From the NCBI GenBank assembly GCA_021399435.1, contig JAJTUP010000109.1, forward strand, positions 62,001 to 126,000: a stretch of DNA of 64,000 nt. Direction: 5' to 3'. Position numbers and translations under genes: made by a program. Of this stretch, positions 55,092 through 64,000 are shown in pieces. This DNA comes from Diaporthe sp. PMI_573. Taxonomy: Eukaryota > Ascomycota > Sordariomycetes > Diaporthales > Diaporthaceae. The first letter of the stretch is position 1. Each line of letters starts with the position of its first letter. The notes beneath the pieces are model-generated. The model had not been told where the DNA came from. It saw only the letters and a program-made list of their open reading frames with translations, and did not search any database.

Positions 55092-56393
55092 ATGTCTGGC
55101 GTGGTGAACCCCGCTTCATACGTCATGGGCCGCGAATCTGACGTTTCGGGAGGGGGACATCACCGTCCCCAGCGCAAGAGAGCTAGAACGATGAGAGCGA
55201 CGGAATCGGAGCAACAAGAGTGTGATATGGACTGGGAAGAGGAGGGGAGCAGTGAGGCGGTGTCGTATAACACCAGAAGCAAGAAGCCGGCTACGCCTAA
55301 GGCGGCCGACAAAATGCTCGAGGCGATCCAGGGCCTAAAGCAACTCCTGGAACAGGACTTCAACAGGAAAATGGAAACTATGAAGGCAGAGTTCCAACTT
55401 GAATTCGCAAAGCTTCGAGACCGAATGGCTGAGGAGGTCGCTAAAACGACAGCCCAGGTGGCACAAGAACTCTCGCAAGCGCGAGAGGAGCTTTCCCAAG
55501 TCCGCAACGAGTTAGAGTGCACCCGGCTCCAGCTGGACACCGCGGTGGGCGCTCAAGGAGCTTCGCCGGCCACCCGGTCATACGCCGAAGCCGCCAGTAT
55601 GACAACGGTTAGCCCGACCTCTCCGACTTCCTCTCCAGTTCAGCAGGCCAGCCCGGACCCAATCTTTTGCACGATCGACATATCCAGGGTGCCTGAGGAT
55701 CATGCCGCAGAAGCCACACCAACAGCACTACGTAAGGCCATCGAACAAGAAATGAGAGCGTCCGGTACCCAACCCAGTTGGCGGTGTGTTGCGGTGACCC
55801 GGGACGCAAGAAATACCAACCGCATGAGGGTTAGAGCTAGGAACGAGGAAGAACTTAAGCGGATTAAGGATATTGTCGAGGCCAGGAAGGTGCCGGGCAC
55901 GAGGGTCCTTCGTGACCAATTGTACCCAGTCAAGGTCGACAGCATCAACCGTACCGCCGTGCTCGACCAGGAAGGCACGATCCTTCCTGGAGCACTGGAA
56001 GCCCTGGGTCAGGAGAACGAAGTTCAGATTGCTAAAATTGCATGGTTAAGTCGTAAAGATATTCCAAAGCTATACGGATCCATGGTGGTATACCTCACTA
56101 AAATCAGCGATGCTAGGAGACTACTACAGGAACGCTACTTCCACGCAGCGGGCGAGTCGGGTTCCACCAGCTTCTTCGAAAGGCGAATCGGACCGATGCA
56201 ATGCTACAACTGCCAAGAGCTCGGCCATAAAGCATTCTCATGCAGCAAGAACAGGGTATGTGCAAGGTGCGCTGCCGAAGGCCACCATCATAGGGAGTGC
56301 CAAACGCAGGTACCCAAGTGCGTACCATGTGGAGGACCACACGAGTCCTTTAGCAGAAACTGCCCGAAACTCTACCCTCCCCGGCGTAAGTAA
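55092..56393 (+). CDS. LINE ORF1, gag-like protein with CCHC zinc knuckles
   Basis: 433 aa from the ATG in cggATGtctg. The N-terminus is basic/acidic. A long coiled coil ([20 protein letters not shown], then [20 protein letters not shown]) spans residues about 85-150, an RRM-like middle carries '[20 protein letters not shown]', and three CCHC knuckles close the protein ([43 protein letters not shown]). This is the RNA-binding, particle-forming protein of Tad-type LINEs. It ends TAA at 56391-56393; ORF2 starts one base later. Confidence 0.9.
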   Translation: MSGVVNPASYVMGRESDVSGGGHHRPQRKRARTMRATESEQQECDMDWEEEGSSEAVSYNTRSKKPATPKAADKMLEAIQGLKQLLEQDFNRKMETMKAEFQLEFAKLRDRMAEEVAKTTAQVAQELSQAREELSQVRNELECTRLQLDTAVGAQGASPATRSYAEAASMTTVSPTSPTSSPVQQASPDPIFCTIDISRVPEDHAAEATPTALRKAIEQEMRASGTQPSWRCVAVTRDARNTNRMRVRARNEEELKRIKDIVEARKVPGTRVLRDQLYPVKVDSINRTAVLDQEGTILPGALEALGQENEVQIAKIAWLSRKDIPKLYGSMVVYLTKISDARRLLQERYFHAAGESGSTSFFERRIGPMQCYNCQELGHKAFSCSKNRVCARCAAEGHHHRECQTQVPKCVPCGGPHESFSRNCPKLYPPRRK

Positions 56394-56394
56394 G

Positions 56395-59300
56395 ATGTTC
56401 CAGGTGGTCCAACTTAATGTGAGGAAACAGGGCACAGTACACGACAGCTTGATGAATGATGCGGAAATCCAGAATGCAACGGTATTAGCTATCCAGGAGC
56501 CCCAGGCACGGAGAATCCAGGGCCGGCTTTTGACGACCCCTATGGGACACCACAAATGGACCAAGATGGTCCCTACGACATGGAGGGAAGGCAGATGGGC
56601 GATTCGGAGCATGCTCTGGGTGAATAAGGACGTGGAGGCAGAGCAGGTGCGGATGGAGTCCCCGGATATAACGGCAGCGGTGATAAGGCTCCCCGATCGG
56701 TGGGTCTTGGTGGCTTCAGTCTACGTACCAGGAGCAGATTCGCAGGCCCTGCGAGACACCTGCGACCTTTTGCGAAAGGCCATCGCGAACGCAAGGCAAG
56801 CGGCAGGCACGGTGGTGGAGGTAGTGATCGCCGGAGACTTCAACCGTCACGATCAACTATGGGGTGGAGACGATGTATCTCTAGTGAGACAAGGCGAAGC
56901 AGATCTGATCATCGACCTGATGAACGAGTTTGCTCTCAGCAGTCTGCTTCGACGAGGCACGAAAACATGGCATGATGGAGACTACGACACGACCATCGAC
57001 CTGGTCCTAGCTTCCGAGGAGCTGACGGCATCAACGGTCAAATGTGCGATACACGAGACGGAACACGGGTCCGACCATCGAGCGATTGAGACGGTCTTTG
57101 ACATCTCGGTCCCAGTGCCGAAGCAGCAGGAGCGGCTCTTACTCAAGAACGCGCCCTGGAAGGAGATAAACGCCAGAATAGCGAGCTCGCTAGGCGACGC
57201 CCCGCTGGAAGGCACAGTGCAGCAGAAAACGGACAAGTTGATGGCGGCGGTGCTGGAAGCGGTTCATGCCTTGACACCGAAGGCGAGACCATCACCGTAC
57301 ACAAAGCGATGGTGGACGACCGACCTCACACAGCTGCGGCGAATATACACATTCTGGAGAAACCGCGCCCGGGCCCAGCGCCGAGCGGGGCGGACCAGAA
57401 CGGACCTGGAAGAGACGGCAAGAGCAGCTGCGAAACAGTACCACGACGCTATCCGGCAACAGAAGAAGAAGCACTGGAACGAGTTCCTTGCAGACAACGA
57501 CAACATCTGGAAGGCCGCCAAGTACCTGAAGTCTGGTGACGACACGGCGTTCGGGAAGGTGCCGCAACTAGTCAGAGCGGACGGAACAGCCACGACCGAT
57601 CACAGGGAGCAGGCAGAAGAGTTGCTGGCTACGTTCTTCCCTCCCTTACCGAGCAACATCGACGACGAAGGACCCAGGCCGCAAAGAGCTCCCGTAGCGA
57701 TGCCCGCCATTACCATGGAAGAAGTGGAACGGCAGCTCTTTGCAGCAAAATCATGGAAGGCACCAGGAAACGACGGCCTACCCGGGATAGTCTGGAAAGA
57801 GGTCTGGCCATCGGTCAGGCACCACGTCCTGGCACTATTTCGAGCGTCCTTAGAAGAGGGGATGCTGCCTAGCCAGTGGAGACACGCAAAGATCATACCG
57901 CTCAAAAAGCCTGGCAAAGAGGAATACACAGTCGCAAAAGCCTGGAGACCGATCTCACTCCTGGCAACGCTCGGCAAGGTGCTAGAGTCGGTAGTCGCGG
58001 AAAGGATCTCTCACGCGGTCGAGACGTATGGGCTCCTCCCGACTAACCACTTCGGGGCCCGTAAACAGCGGTCTGCGGAACAAGCGCTCGTGCTGCTCCA
58101 AGAACAGATCTATACTGCCTGGCGAGGTCGAAAGATAGTCAGCCTGATCAGTTTTGATGTCAAAGGGGCCTACAACGGAGTCTGCAAGGAAAGACTTCTT
58201 CAGCGGATGAGGGCGCGAGGCATCCCAGAGGGACTGCTCCGATGGATAGAGGCATTCTGCTCGGAGCGTACAGCAACGATCCAAGTCAACGGACAATCCT
58301 CCGAGGTCCAAAGCTTATCACAGGCTGGTCTGCCTCAAGGCTCTCCCCTGTCCCCGATTCTGTTCCTCTTCTTCAATGCCGACTTGGTACAGCGGCGAAT
58401 CGACAGTAATAGGGGAGCGATAGCATTCATTGATGACTTCACGGCGTGGGTCGCAGGAGCCACGGCACACAGCAACCGGGAAGGCATCGAATCCATCATC
58501 GAAGACGCCCTAGACTGGGAGAGAAGAAGTGGTGCGACGTTCGAGGCGGAGAAGACAGCAATCATACACTTCACCCGCAAGTCGTACAAGACGGACTCTC
58601 AGCCATTTACCATCAAGGGACAAGTTGTACAACCTAAAGAGCACGTTAAGATCCTCGGCATGATCATGGACACCAAGCTCAAGTACAAGGAACACATCGC
58701 GAGGGCAGCCTCTAAGGGCCTGGAAGCAGCAATGGAGCTCAGGCGGCTCAGAGGACTGTCCCCAGCAACGGCGCGACAGCTGTTCACATCGACAGTTGCC
58801 CCGGTGGTAGACTACGCCTCCAACGTCTGGATGCACAATTTCAAGGATAGGCTCATGGGACCCATCAACAGGGTCCAGAGAGTAGGGGCGCAAGCAATCG
58901 TGGGAACGTTTCTCTCGGTGGCAACGAGCGTCGCCGAGGCGGAGGCTCACATCGCCCCCGCACAAGACCGCTTCTGGAGACGGGCAATCAAGCTGTGGAC
59001 GGACATCCACACCCTGCCCGAAACCAATCCACTTCGCAGGAACACGTCTCGAATGAGAAAATTCAGAAAGCAACACCGCTCGCCACTATATCAGGTGGCA
59101 GACGCACTCAAAGAGATAGAGATGGAGGAGATGGAAACTATCAATCCGTTCACTCTGCCGCCGTGGGAGAAGAGGCTGCAAGCGGTTACCGACAAGGCAG
59201 CACCAAGGCCGCCAAACCCACGCCGGGCAGCACATATCGCCGTAAGCAGTTCGGCACGGAATGGTGTGGTTGGATTGGGCGGAGCAATCGAGACACGCAA

Positions 59301-60141
59301 ACACGTCGGAGATGTCCCCACTGTTGAGAGTTTCTCCTCAACTCTAGGCCCAAGGACAGAACAGAACCCATACGTCGGCGAACTAGCAGCAATGGCATAC
59401 GCCCTTGAACGACTACCGCAGCGCAGATACCGCAGTATCACGCTTCTGACGAGAAACAAAGCAGCAGTGCTCACGCTCAGGAACCCAAGACAACAGTCTG
59501 GACAGGAACATGTCTGCAGCATTTACAAATCCATCAGAAAGCTCAGAAGAGAAAACAACGTGATCACGGTAGTATGGCTACCGTCGGGTGAAGATGACGA
59601 GCTCTGGATACGCGCCAAACAAAAAGCCAAGGAAGCCACGCGACAGGGCACAGAGCCACAGACACAACTCCCCAGAGCAAGATCGACGACGCTCAACGTG
59701 GCACGCGCCAAGCGAGGCACCACCAGAAGTCTGCCAGATAAGGTTGGCAAGCATTCCAAGAAAGTCGACACAGCGTTACCAGGCAAACACACGCGACGTC
59801 TGTATGACAGGCTCTCCTGGAAAGAAGCTAGTATACTCGCGCAGCTCAGGACGGGTATGGCAAGATTGAACGCATATCTGTACCATATCGAAGCAGCATC
59901 GTCAGACCAGTGCGCATGCGGACAAGCGAGAGAGACCGTGGAACATTTCCTTTTTCGGTGCAGGCGTTGGACGATACACCGAACGCAGATGCTCCAGTGT
60001 ACGGATACCCACAGAAGTAATATCTCCTTCTTCTTGGGAGGGAAAGCACCGTCAGATGGTACAAATTGGACTCCAAATATGGATGCCGTCCGCGCAACGA
60101 TACGGTTCGCTATTGCCACGGGGCGACTCGACGCAGACTGA
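56395..60141 (+). CDS. LINE ORF2, endonuclease-reverse transcriptase-RNase H
   Basis: 1248 aa from the ATG in TAAGATG. The APE-type endonuclease spans residues 1-220 ([45 protein letters not shown]). The reverse transcriptase spans about 440-790 ([39 protein letters not shown], catalytic FIDDFT near 677, [14 protein letters not shown]). An RNase H-like region lies at about 945-1080 ([14 protein letters not shown]) and a C-terminal CACG-HFLFRC zinc motif near 1175. In the RNase H part the first catalytic Asp appears as Ser (AVSSSARNG) and the LLTRNKAA segment lacks its usual Asp, so that activity is doubtful. The rest is intact. Confidence 0.93.
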   Translation: MFQVVQLNVRKQGTVHDSLMNDAEIQNATVLAIQEPQARRIQGRLLTTPMGHHKWTKMVPTTWREGRWAIRSMLWVNKDVEAEQVRMESPDITAAVIRLPDRWVLVASVYVPGADSQALRDTCDLLRKAIANARQAAGTVVEVVIAGDFNRHDQLWGGDDVSLVRQGEADLIIDLMNEFALSSLLRRGTKTWHDGDYDTTIDLVLASEELTASTVKCAIHETEHGSDHRAIETVFDISVPVPKQQERLLLKNAPWKEINARIASSLGDAPLEGTVQQKTDKLMAAVLEAVHALTPKARPSPYTKRWWTTDLTQLRRIYTFWRNRARAQRRAGRTRTDLEETARAAAKQYHDAIRQQKKKHWNEFLADNDNIWKAAKYLKSGDDTAFGKVPQLVRADGTATTDHREQAEELLATFFPPLPSNIDDEGPRPQRAPVAMPAITMEEVERQLFAAKSWKAPGNDGLPGIVWKEVWPSVRHHVLALFRASLEEGMLPSQWRHAKIIPLKKPGKEEYTVAKAWRPISLLATLGKVLESVVAERISHAVETYGLLPTNHFGARKQRSAEQALVLLQEQIYTAWRGRKIVSLISFDVKGAYNGVCKERLLQRMRARGIPEGLLRWIEAFCSERTATIQVNGQSSEVQSLSQAGLPQGSPLSPILFLFFNADLVQRRIDSNRGAIAFIDDFTAWVAGATAHSNREGIESIIEDALDWERRSGATFEAEKTAIIHFTRKSYKTDSQPFTIKGQVVQPKEHVKILGMIMDTKLKYKEHIARAASKGLEAAMELRRLRGLSPATARQLFTSTVAPVVDYASNVWMHNFKDRLMGPINRVQRVGAQAIVGTFLSVATSVAEAEAHIAPAQDRFWRRAIKLWTDIHTLPETNPLRRNTSRMRKFRKQHRSPLYQVADALKEIEMEEMETINPFTLPPWEKRLQAVTDKAAPRPPNPRRAAHIAVSSSARNGVVGLGGAIETRKHVGDVPTVESFSSTLGPRTEQNPYVGELAAMAYALERLPQRRYRSITLLTRNKAAVLTLRNPRQQSGQEHVCSIYKSIRKLRRENNVITVVWLPSGEDDELWIRAKQKAKEATRQGTEPQTQLPRARSTTLNVARAKRGTTRSLPDKVGKHSKKVDTALPGKHTRRLYDRLSWKEASILAQLRTGMARLNAYLYHIEAASSDQCACGQARETVEHFLFRCRRWTIHRTQMLQCTDTHRSNISFFLGGKAPSDGTNWTPNMDAVRATIRFAIATGRLDAD

Positions 60142-60382
60142 TCACAAGGAGGAACACCTCCATCCCATCACCACTAATCCGACGAACCTTAATCACCTCG
60201 TGTCATATACAGCAGGCACCGCTTCAGTCGCCGAAGATAGGACACTGAACACTTGGAGAATCGCCTTCAAGTCGGCCTACTAACACCACTAACCCACGAG
60301 AATTCGCAGAGACATGGTACATTGAGACAAGCTATAAGCTAGGAACAGATTGCATATGGGCTTAAGGAGGTCGGGATTCATT

Positions 60383-60921
60383 TTAGGACATGTATTTGCA
60401 GATTAGTAATAGTTGCCCTTTCGGCGCAAGCCGCCGCCGGGCGTCAATAAATTGTGTGTGTGTGTGTGTGTGTGTGTGTACCCCGTTGCTATAAATGTAA
60501 TCTGCTAAGCCACCGAAGCCGTAGACCCACACCACCACGTTGACGTGCCGTTCATTCTTTGCCCGAATCTCCAAAATCCGGGCAACCCATTCCTGCCCTG
60601 TATTGTCGACAGTGTTCTCGTTTGAGACCAAGACATAGTTGTCAACAAAGAATTTACAGTTATTGACTAAAGTTAGTGGGATTAGAGCCATAGCTGACTT
60701 TGTTTAAAGGGGTTGCAGGGATTAAACATTAAGACAAAGTTATGGACCATTAATATACGGATAGCATCTCCGAAACTTCCGAAAGCAAAGATGATATCAA
60801 GCGTTTGAAGAGCGCTCAACCCAGCTCGGGGCGGCAGATCAGCCGAGGTTTGAGGAGTTGAAAAATTGTCCTCTAGTTCCGCTACTTCGGCAATAGGCTG
60901 AAACAAAGCGCGAGCAGCCAT
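60383..60921 (-). pseudogene. BAH-domain gene remnant, cut by LINE
   Basis: From the ATG at 60921 a 79-codon frame (LFQPIAEVAELEDNFSTPQT) precedes, in another frame, NCKFFVDNYVLVSNENTVDN and EWVARILEIRAKNERHVNVV. That wording matches the core of fungal BAH domains (DYVLV--NE-EWVA+ILEI+A). The BAH frame then runs into the (CA)n tail and 3' UTR of the LINE, so the gene lost its 3' half. A possible intron between the two parts was not resolved. A decayed piece of similar sequence lies on the other side of the LINE. Confidence 0.5.
60453..60479. repeat. (TG)n microsatellite, LINE 3' tail
   Basis: About thirteen TG units following AATAAAT and preceding TACCCC. Probably the simple-repeat tail of the LINE. 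Confidence 0.85.
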
Positions 60922-62720
60922 GGCGGTCTTAAATACACCACAGCAACTCGGTCATCCGCTGGCAAGAAGCGGCAACATCATCGCCGGAACACCAGAGGAA
61001 ATACAAACACAATCACTTTATCGTCCCCCAGTCGACAAGCAAATGGCGGTCGAAACATCTTTAATGAAGAAGCAAATGCTTCTCGTTCGATTCATCAGAT
61101 ATGCGCAGCCATCAGGAACCGGCTGCGTTTTGTTCCTCAAAAAAAAAATTATCACGAGATTTGCGACAAATGAAGCTACAATATGTCCCAAAAGGGGACA
61201 CAGCACTGGGCAGACGTTCTGGGCGGAACCCTCGTGCCGCCTCCGAACAGATTGCAGGGGATACTGTATGTTAGTCATTAGGACGTTTGTAGCCTCCCTG
61301 TGCGCATGCCTACCCTTCCGTAAACCGAAGCGGGCCTCAATTTCAGGCTTTAGTATATCTCGACAGAAGTCCTGTATTTTTAAATGTTTCATTATGTGAC
61401 AAGTACAGTACTGTATCTGTACTTTATATACAATATTGTTGCATCTGAATGTTTATACATATCTTGCACAAGAGACATACTTTACTATGGCAGGATATTA
61501 ATCATGGTTCGAAGTACAAATACAATACTGAAGAAGGTACTTTACAGTACAATACAGATGTAATAACGTGGTATAGTACAGTACAGTTATGCTGACATCT
61601 TATACTTTATCATAGTTAGTGAGCCTTCCTATGTACAGTACATACAGCCTGATGATACTTTATCACATAGACCGAACTTAGGGGAGTATTTTTGGTGGCT
61701 TATTTCTTCCGTCTTTTCCTTATGGCCATGCTCATAAGTCATCTGACTCTGCATGACTAAATTTAGAATCAAAGTTCGAACACCTGTGAAGAGGTAAACA
61801 AACCTAGTCTCACGTTATCCAAGGCGCCTGGTTGCTTACAACTTTTAAATTAGTATGTTCCTGCTCACAGCTTTGCTTTTTGTAGAAGCCACACCTGTCT
61901 TCTAAGCATTTCCGTATATATATTACTTGTAACTTTAACGTATTTATATATGGAGCCCAGTCGTTGATTACACTATATATAGTCAGCGATTAAGCAATAA
62001 ACACTATTGCTTTGCTATCAAGCTAACCCAATCCTTCCATAATGCCGCCTTCATCGACGTTAACTGTCAGCTCGGGCTTCACGCAGCTAAACTGCTCCCG
62101 GTGGTCAAAATACTAGTTAACCGCCTTTGGAGTGAAGCCGTCAAATCGTACGGTTTCTTGTGCCCTGCCGATTTTCGTGTGTATACGATCATGTCGCTTT
62201 TTGAAGCCATCCATCCAGTTTGAATTCGGATATTCGCGCACCCAAAATCGGATGCCGCGCACCCTTTTGCTTAGTAAGCAGAGCTGCAGCCAATCAGATC
62301 GCTCCATTTGACATCACGCACCACCTCAACAGAGTGCGTTTTGGAGCCTCACCAATACTGGGGAGCAGCCGTCAAGCCGGCTTGCTAGGAAGGCCTCCCG
62401 TTAGGAAGGCTGTTCTCAGCTAAGACATACAGTGGAGCAGCTGTTTCAAATTTGGGAGCCACTAACAGGGTCACAGCAATTTTACCTGTATATAAGATAG
62501 GTCTGCCCTTTCTGGCTACATTTTTCGTTTTGTGTATCCAACTCCCTGATAGGTCAGGGTCGTGCGAAAGGCTAAAACGAAACACCACCACCTGATACTT
62601 GGGCAGGGATCATGTGGTTGAAACTTCGAAACATTTCCCCAACTACTTGCCGTTACCCATCTGCCGATCAAGAAGCGCTTCAACATTTTACTCCAGATTG
62701 TGAGCAGTATCAACCTCAAG
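60922..62720. other. AT-rich debris, no supported gene
   Basis: A minus-strand frame at 61018-61392 (IQDFCRDILKPEIEARFGLR) has some protein character but no family. 61395-62040 is strongly AT-rich with many ACAGTAC words in both orientations, consistent with mutated repeats. Confidence 0.4.
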
Positions 62721-63476
62721 ATGGCTACAAGACGCGTTCGGTTTGATTTCCTCTGTTATCGTGTACGCGTCAAGTTCGATGTATCCTACGACATACCTAA
62801 TCGCATCGTCGGGGCAGGGGACGATTCCGACAAGGCGAAACCCGAGGAAAGGCAGTTGTGGGACGCAGCGATGGATATCATTATGGAAAAGAGCGAGGCG
62901 ACTTGCCTCCGGCGTGCCAGTCCGGCCCCGTGTGCGTGTGGATTACCAGCAGTGGCCACTGAATATCTACCTCCGATGGCATTCCTTGATGCTCCGGAAC
63001 CTCACGTTGTGGTCGTCGTGGATCCGTTCTGCGGGGACCTGAAATGTCGGACCCGGACGCGGCAGCGAATGCTGCAAGTAATGTCGAGGAGCCGCTCTCC
63101 AGATGGTGGCCTTAGTGGTCCGGACCCAGGACTCTTCGCAGAGCTTATGTCCTGTAGAGTATGCAAGAAAAGAGAAGGGCTAAGGGAATGCGGGGGCTGT
63201 CACGTCGCGGGGTATTGTGGGCAAGAGCACCAAGAGGAGGACTGGCCAAACCACAAGGCTGAGTGTACGCCGTGGCCGACGTCGACATTCGATGCAAGGC
63301 GCCCCCTGGACGAGGCGGACGCTGACTCCGACACCAAAGTGACCTACAGCGCCGTCTTCAATGTCGCGGGTCCTGGCGAGCCGCCGCGGTCCAGGGAGAT
63401 TAGTCGAGAGGAGGTCGTGAGACGTTTATTGATGGGAGCAGCTGGAATGGAAGAGCTGGAAGTCGAGATGAAGTAA
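62721..63476 (+). CDS. MYND-type zinc-finger protein, 251 aa
   Basis: A single exon from ATG in caagATGG. The N-terminal half is unrecognised and has a CxCG pair (CACGLP). The MYND finger lies near residues 144-181: CRVCKKREGLRECGGC, then YCGQEHQEEDWPNHKAEC, with all expected Cys and His residues. An acidic C-terminus follows (EEVVRRLLMGAAGMEELEVE). MYND fingers bind proline-rich peptides and often act in transcriptional or methyltransferase complexes, but no SET domain is present, so the role is open. Additional 5' exons are possible. Confidence 0.8.
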   Translation: MATRRVRFDFLCYRVRVKFDVSYDIPNRIVGAGDDSDKAKPEERQLWDAAMDIIMEKSEATCLRRASPAPCACGLPAVATEYLPPMAFLDAPEPHVVVVVDPFCGDLKCRTRTRQRMLQVMSRSRSPDGGLSGPDPGLFAELMSCRVCKKREGLRECGGCHVAGYCGQEHQEEDWPNHKAECTPWPTSTFDARRPLDEADADSDTKVTYSAVFNVAGPGEPPRSREISREEVVRRLLMGAAGMEELEVEMK

Positions 63477-64000
63477 AATGAGTTCAGAAAGCGAGCGCAG
63501 GGCCGCGCACAGATTGTTTCGAAGAAATTGTGAACTTCCCATAAAGTTTCCAACAAAGTGGGACCCTTACGCTGACGAGGGCAACGGCAAGTGACCTATC
63601 ACCCCATCAGCAGGGAGGTCCCCGGCAGGGCCACTCGGTCACATATCATGTCCGCTGCCGTAGATGCGCGTGACAGATCGGCACAACGGAGTTCCGGGGG
63701 CTATTGTGTGTTGGTAGGCCGCTTGGGACTAGGTGATGAGGAGACCGTGACAGTACCATGGCACTCTGGCAAGAAAGAACAAGAGATATTCTGGCAACAC
63801 TTAGAGGACTCCAGCTAACCAAAGGCGCTGCTGGATTGTCATAGATCACGCCGAACGTCATGGGCAGAAAGCAGAGGATCTACCCACCGAGACGGCCGCT
63901 GGCCCGACTCCTTCCCAAGACACCGACCACACCACCAATTCAATGTCCTCCTATCGTTGTGACGCCGAGTCTTAAGCAGCGCGGTCCCAGACCAGGGACC
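63477..64000. other. Window end, no supported gene
   Basis: Downstream of the MYND gene. Short ORFs at 63591-63861 on both strands have no family-like content. Confidence 0.3.

Larger units (their letters stand above)
54937..60483 (+). mobile_element. Tad-like LINE (non-LTR retrotransposon), full length
   Basis: Two intact ORFs in the standard order, a 5' leader of about 155 nt, and a 3' UTR of about 310 nt ending in a (TG)n tail at 60453-60479. The endonuclease-RT-RNase H-zinc-finger order and the CCHC gag-like ORF1 place it in the Tad1 group typical of filamentous fungi. Nothing prevents coding of both proteins, so it may be active or recently active. The left boundary is placed at TACCC after the upstream (TG)n and is approximate. 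Confidence 0.85.

Noticed and set aside
56113..60119. Minus-strand ORFs inside the LINE
   Set aside because: Shadows of ORF2; no domain and no start context.

Overview
The window is genomic DNA of a filamentous ascomycete. Genes carry short 45-100 nt GT-AG introns, coding blocks are GC-balanced and separated by AT-rich gene-poor stretches, and the families seen are typical of plant- or litter-associated Pezizomycotina, most likely Sordariomycetes: cutinase, a killer-toxin-like GH18 chitinase, M35 metalloprotease, DUF6604, an AsaB-like oxygenase, hAT transposons and a Tad-like LINE. The genus cannot be named from the sequence alone. All gene models were spliced by eye.

Layout. 1-5103: the 3' part of an AAA ATPase, a headless type-B carboxylesterase fragment, and an intact DAL5-type MFS transporter. 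5104-12324: mostly degenerate or gene-poor sequence with one intact cutinase (minus, 8001-8920). 12325-17116: an AsaB-like hydroxylase, a small secreted 4-Cys protein (minus), and a 5'-truncated killer-toxin-like chitinase divergent from it. 17629-23395: a 482-aa orphan, a propeptide-less M35 peptidase and a DUF6604 protein, all minus. 24027-24502: a second small secreted 4-Cys protein, clearly paralogous to the first. 26480-27188: a two-exon orphan. 28290-31394: a decayed hAT element abutting a fragment of another transposon. 33163-35425: a divergent kinase-like gene convergent with a conserved hypothetical gene. 36715-38707: a coiled-coil microprotein and a four-exon small gene. 39359-41815: an apparently intact hAT element with terminal inverted repeats. 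43091-44049: a broken orphan gene.

44913-53145 is the most interesting part. A zinc-finger/TPR repeat protein (minus) and a DUF7580-subtilisin protein (plus) are transcribed divergently from a 274-bp gap, and a 278-aa single-exon gene that looks like a fungal gasdermin follows the subtilisin. Protease-gasdermin gene pairs are known fungal regulated-cell-death modules (HET-Q2/HET-Q1 type). Here a highly homogenised TPR protein, a plausible sensor, is also attached. A dead NACHT-NLR relic lies about 1 kb further on (54190-54600).

54937-60483 holds a full-length Tad-like LINE with gag-like ORF1 and EN-RT-RNase H ORF2, flanked on both sides by (TG)n-TACCC and by BAH-like gene debris. 60922-62720 is AT-rich debris, followed by a MYND zinc-finger gene (62721-63476). 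Overall the window resembles an accessory, two-speed compartment: secreted proteins, a cell-death module and decaying transposons among a few conserved genes.
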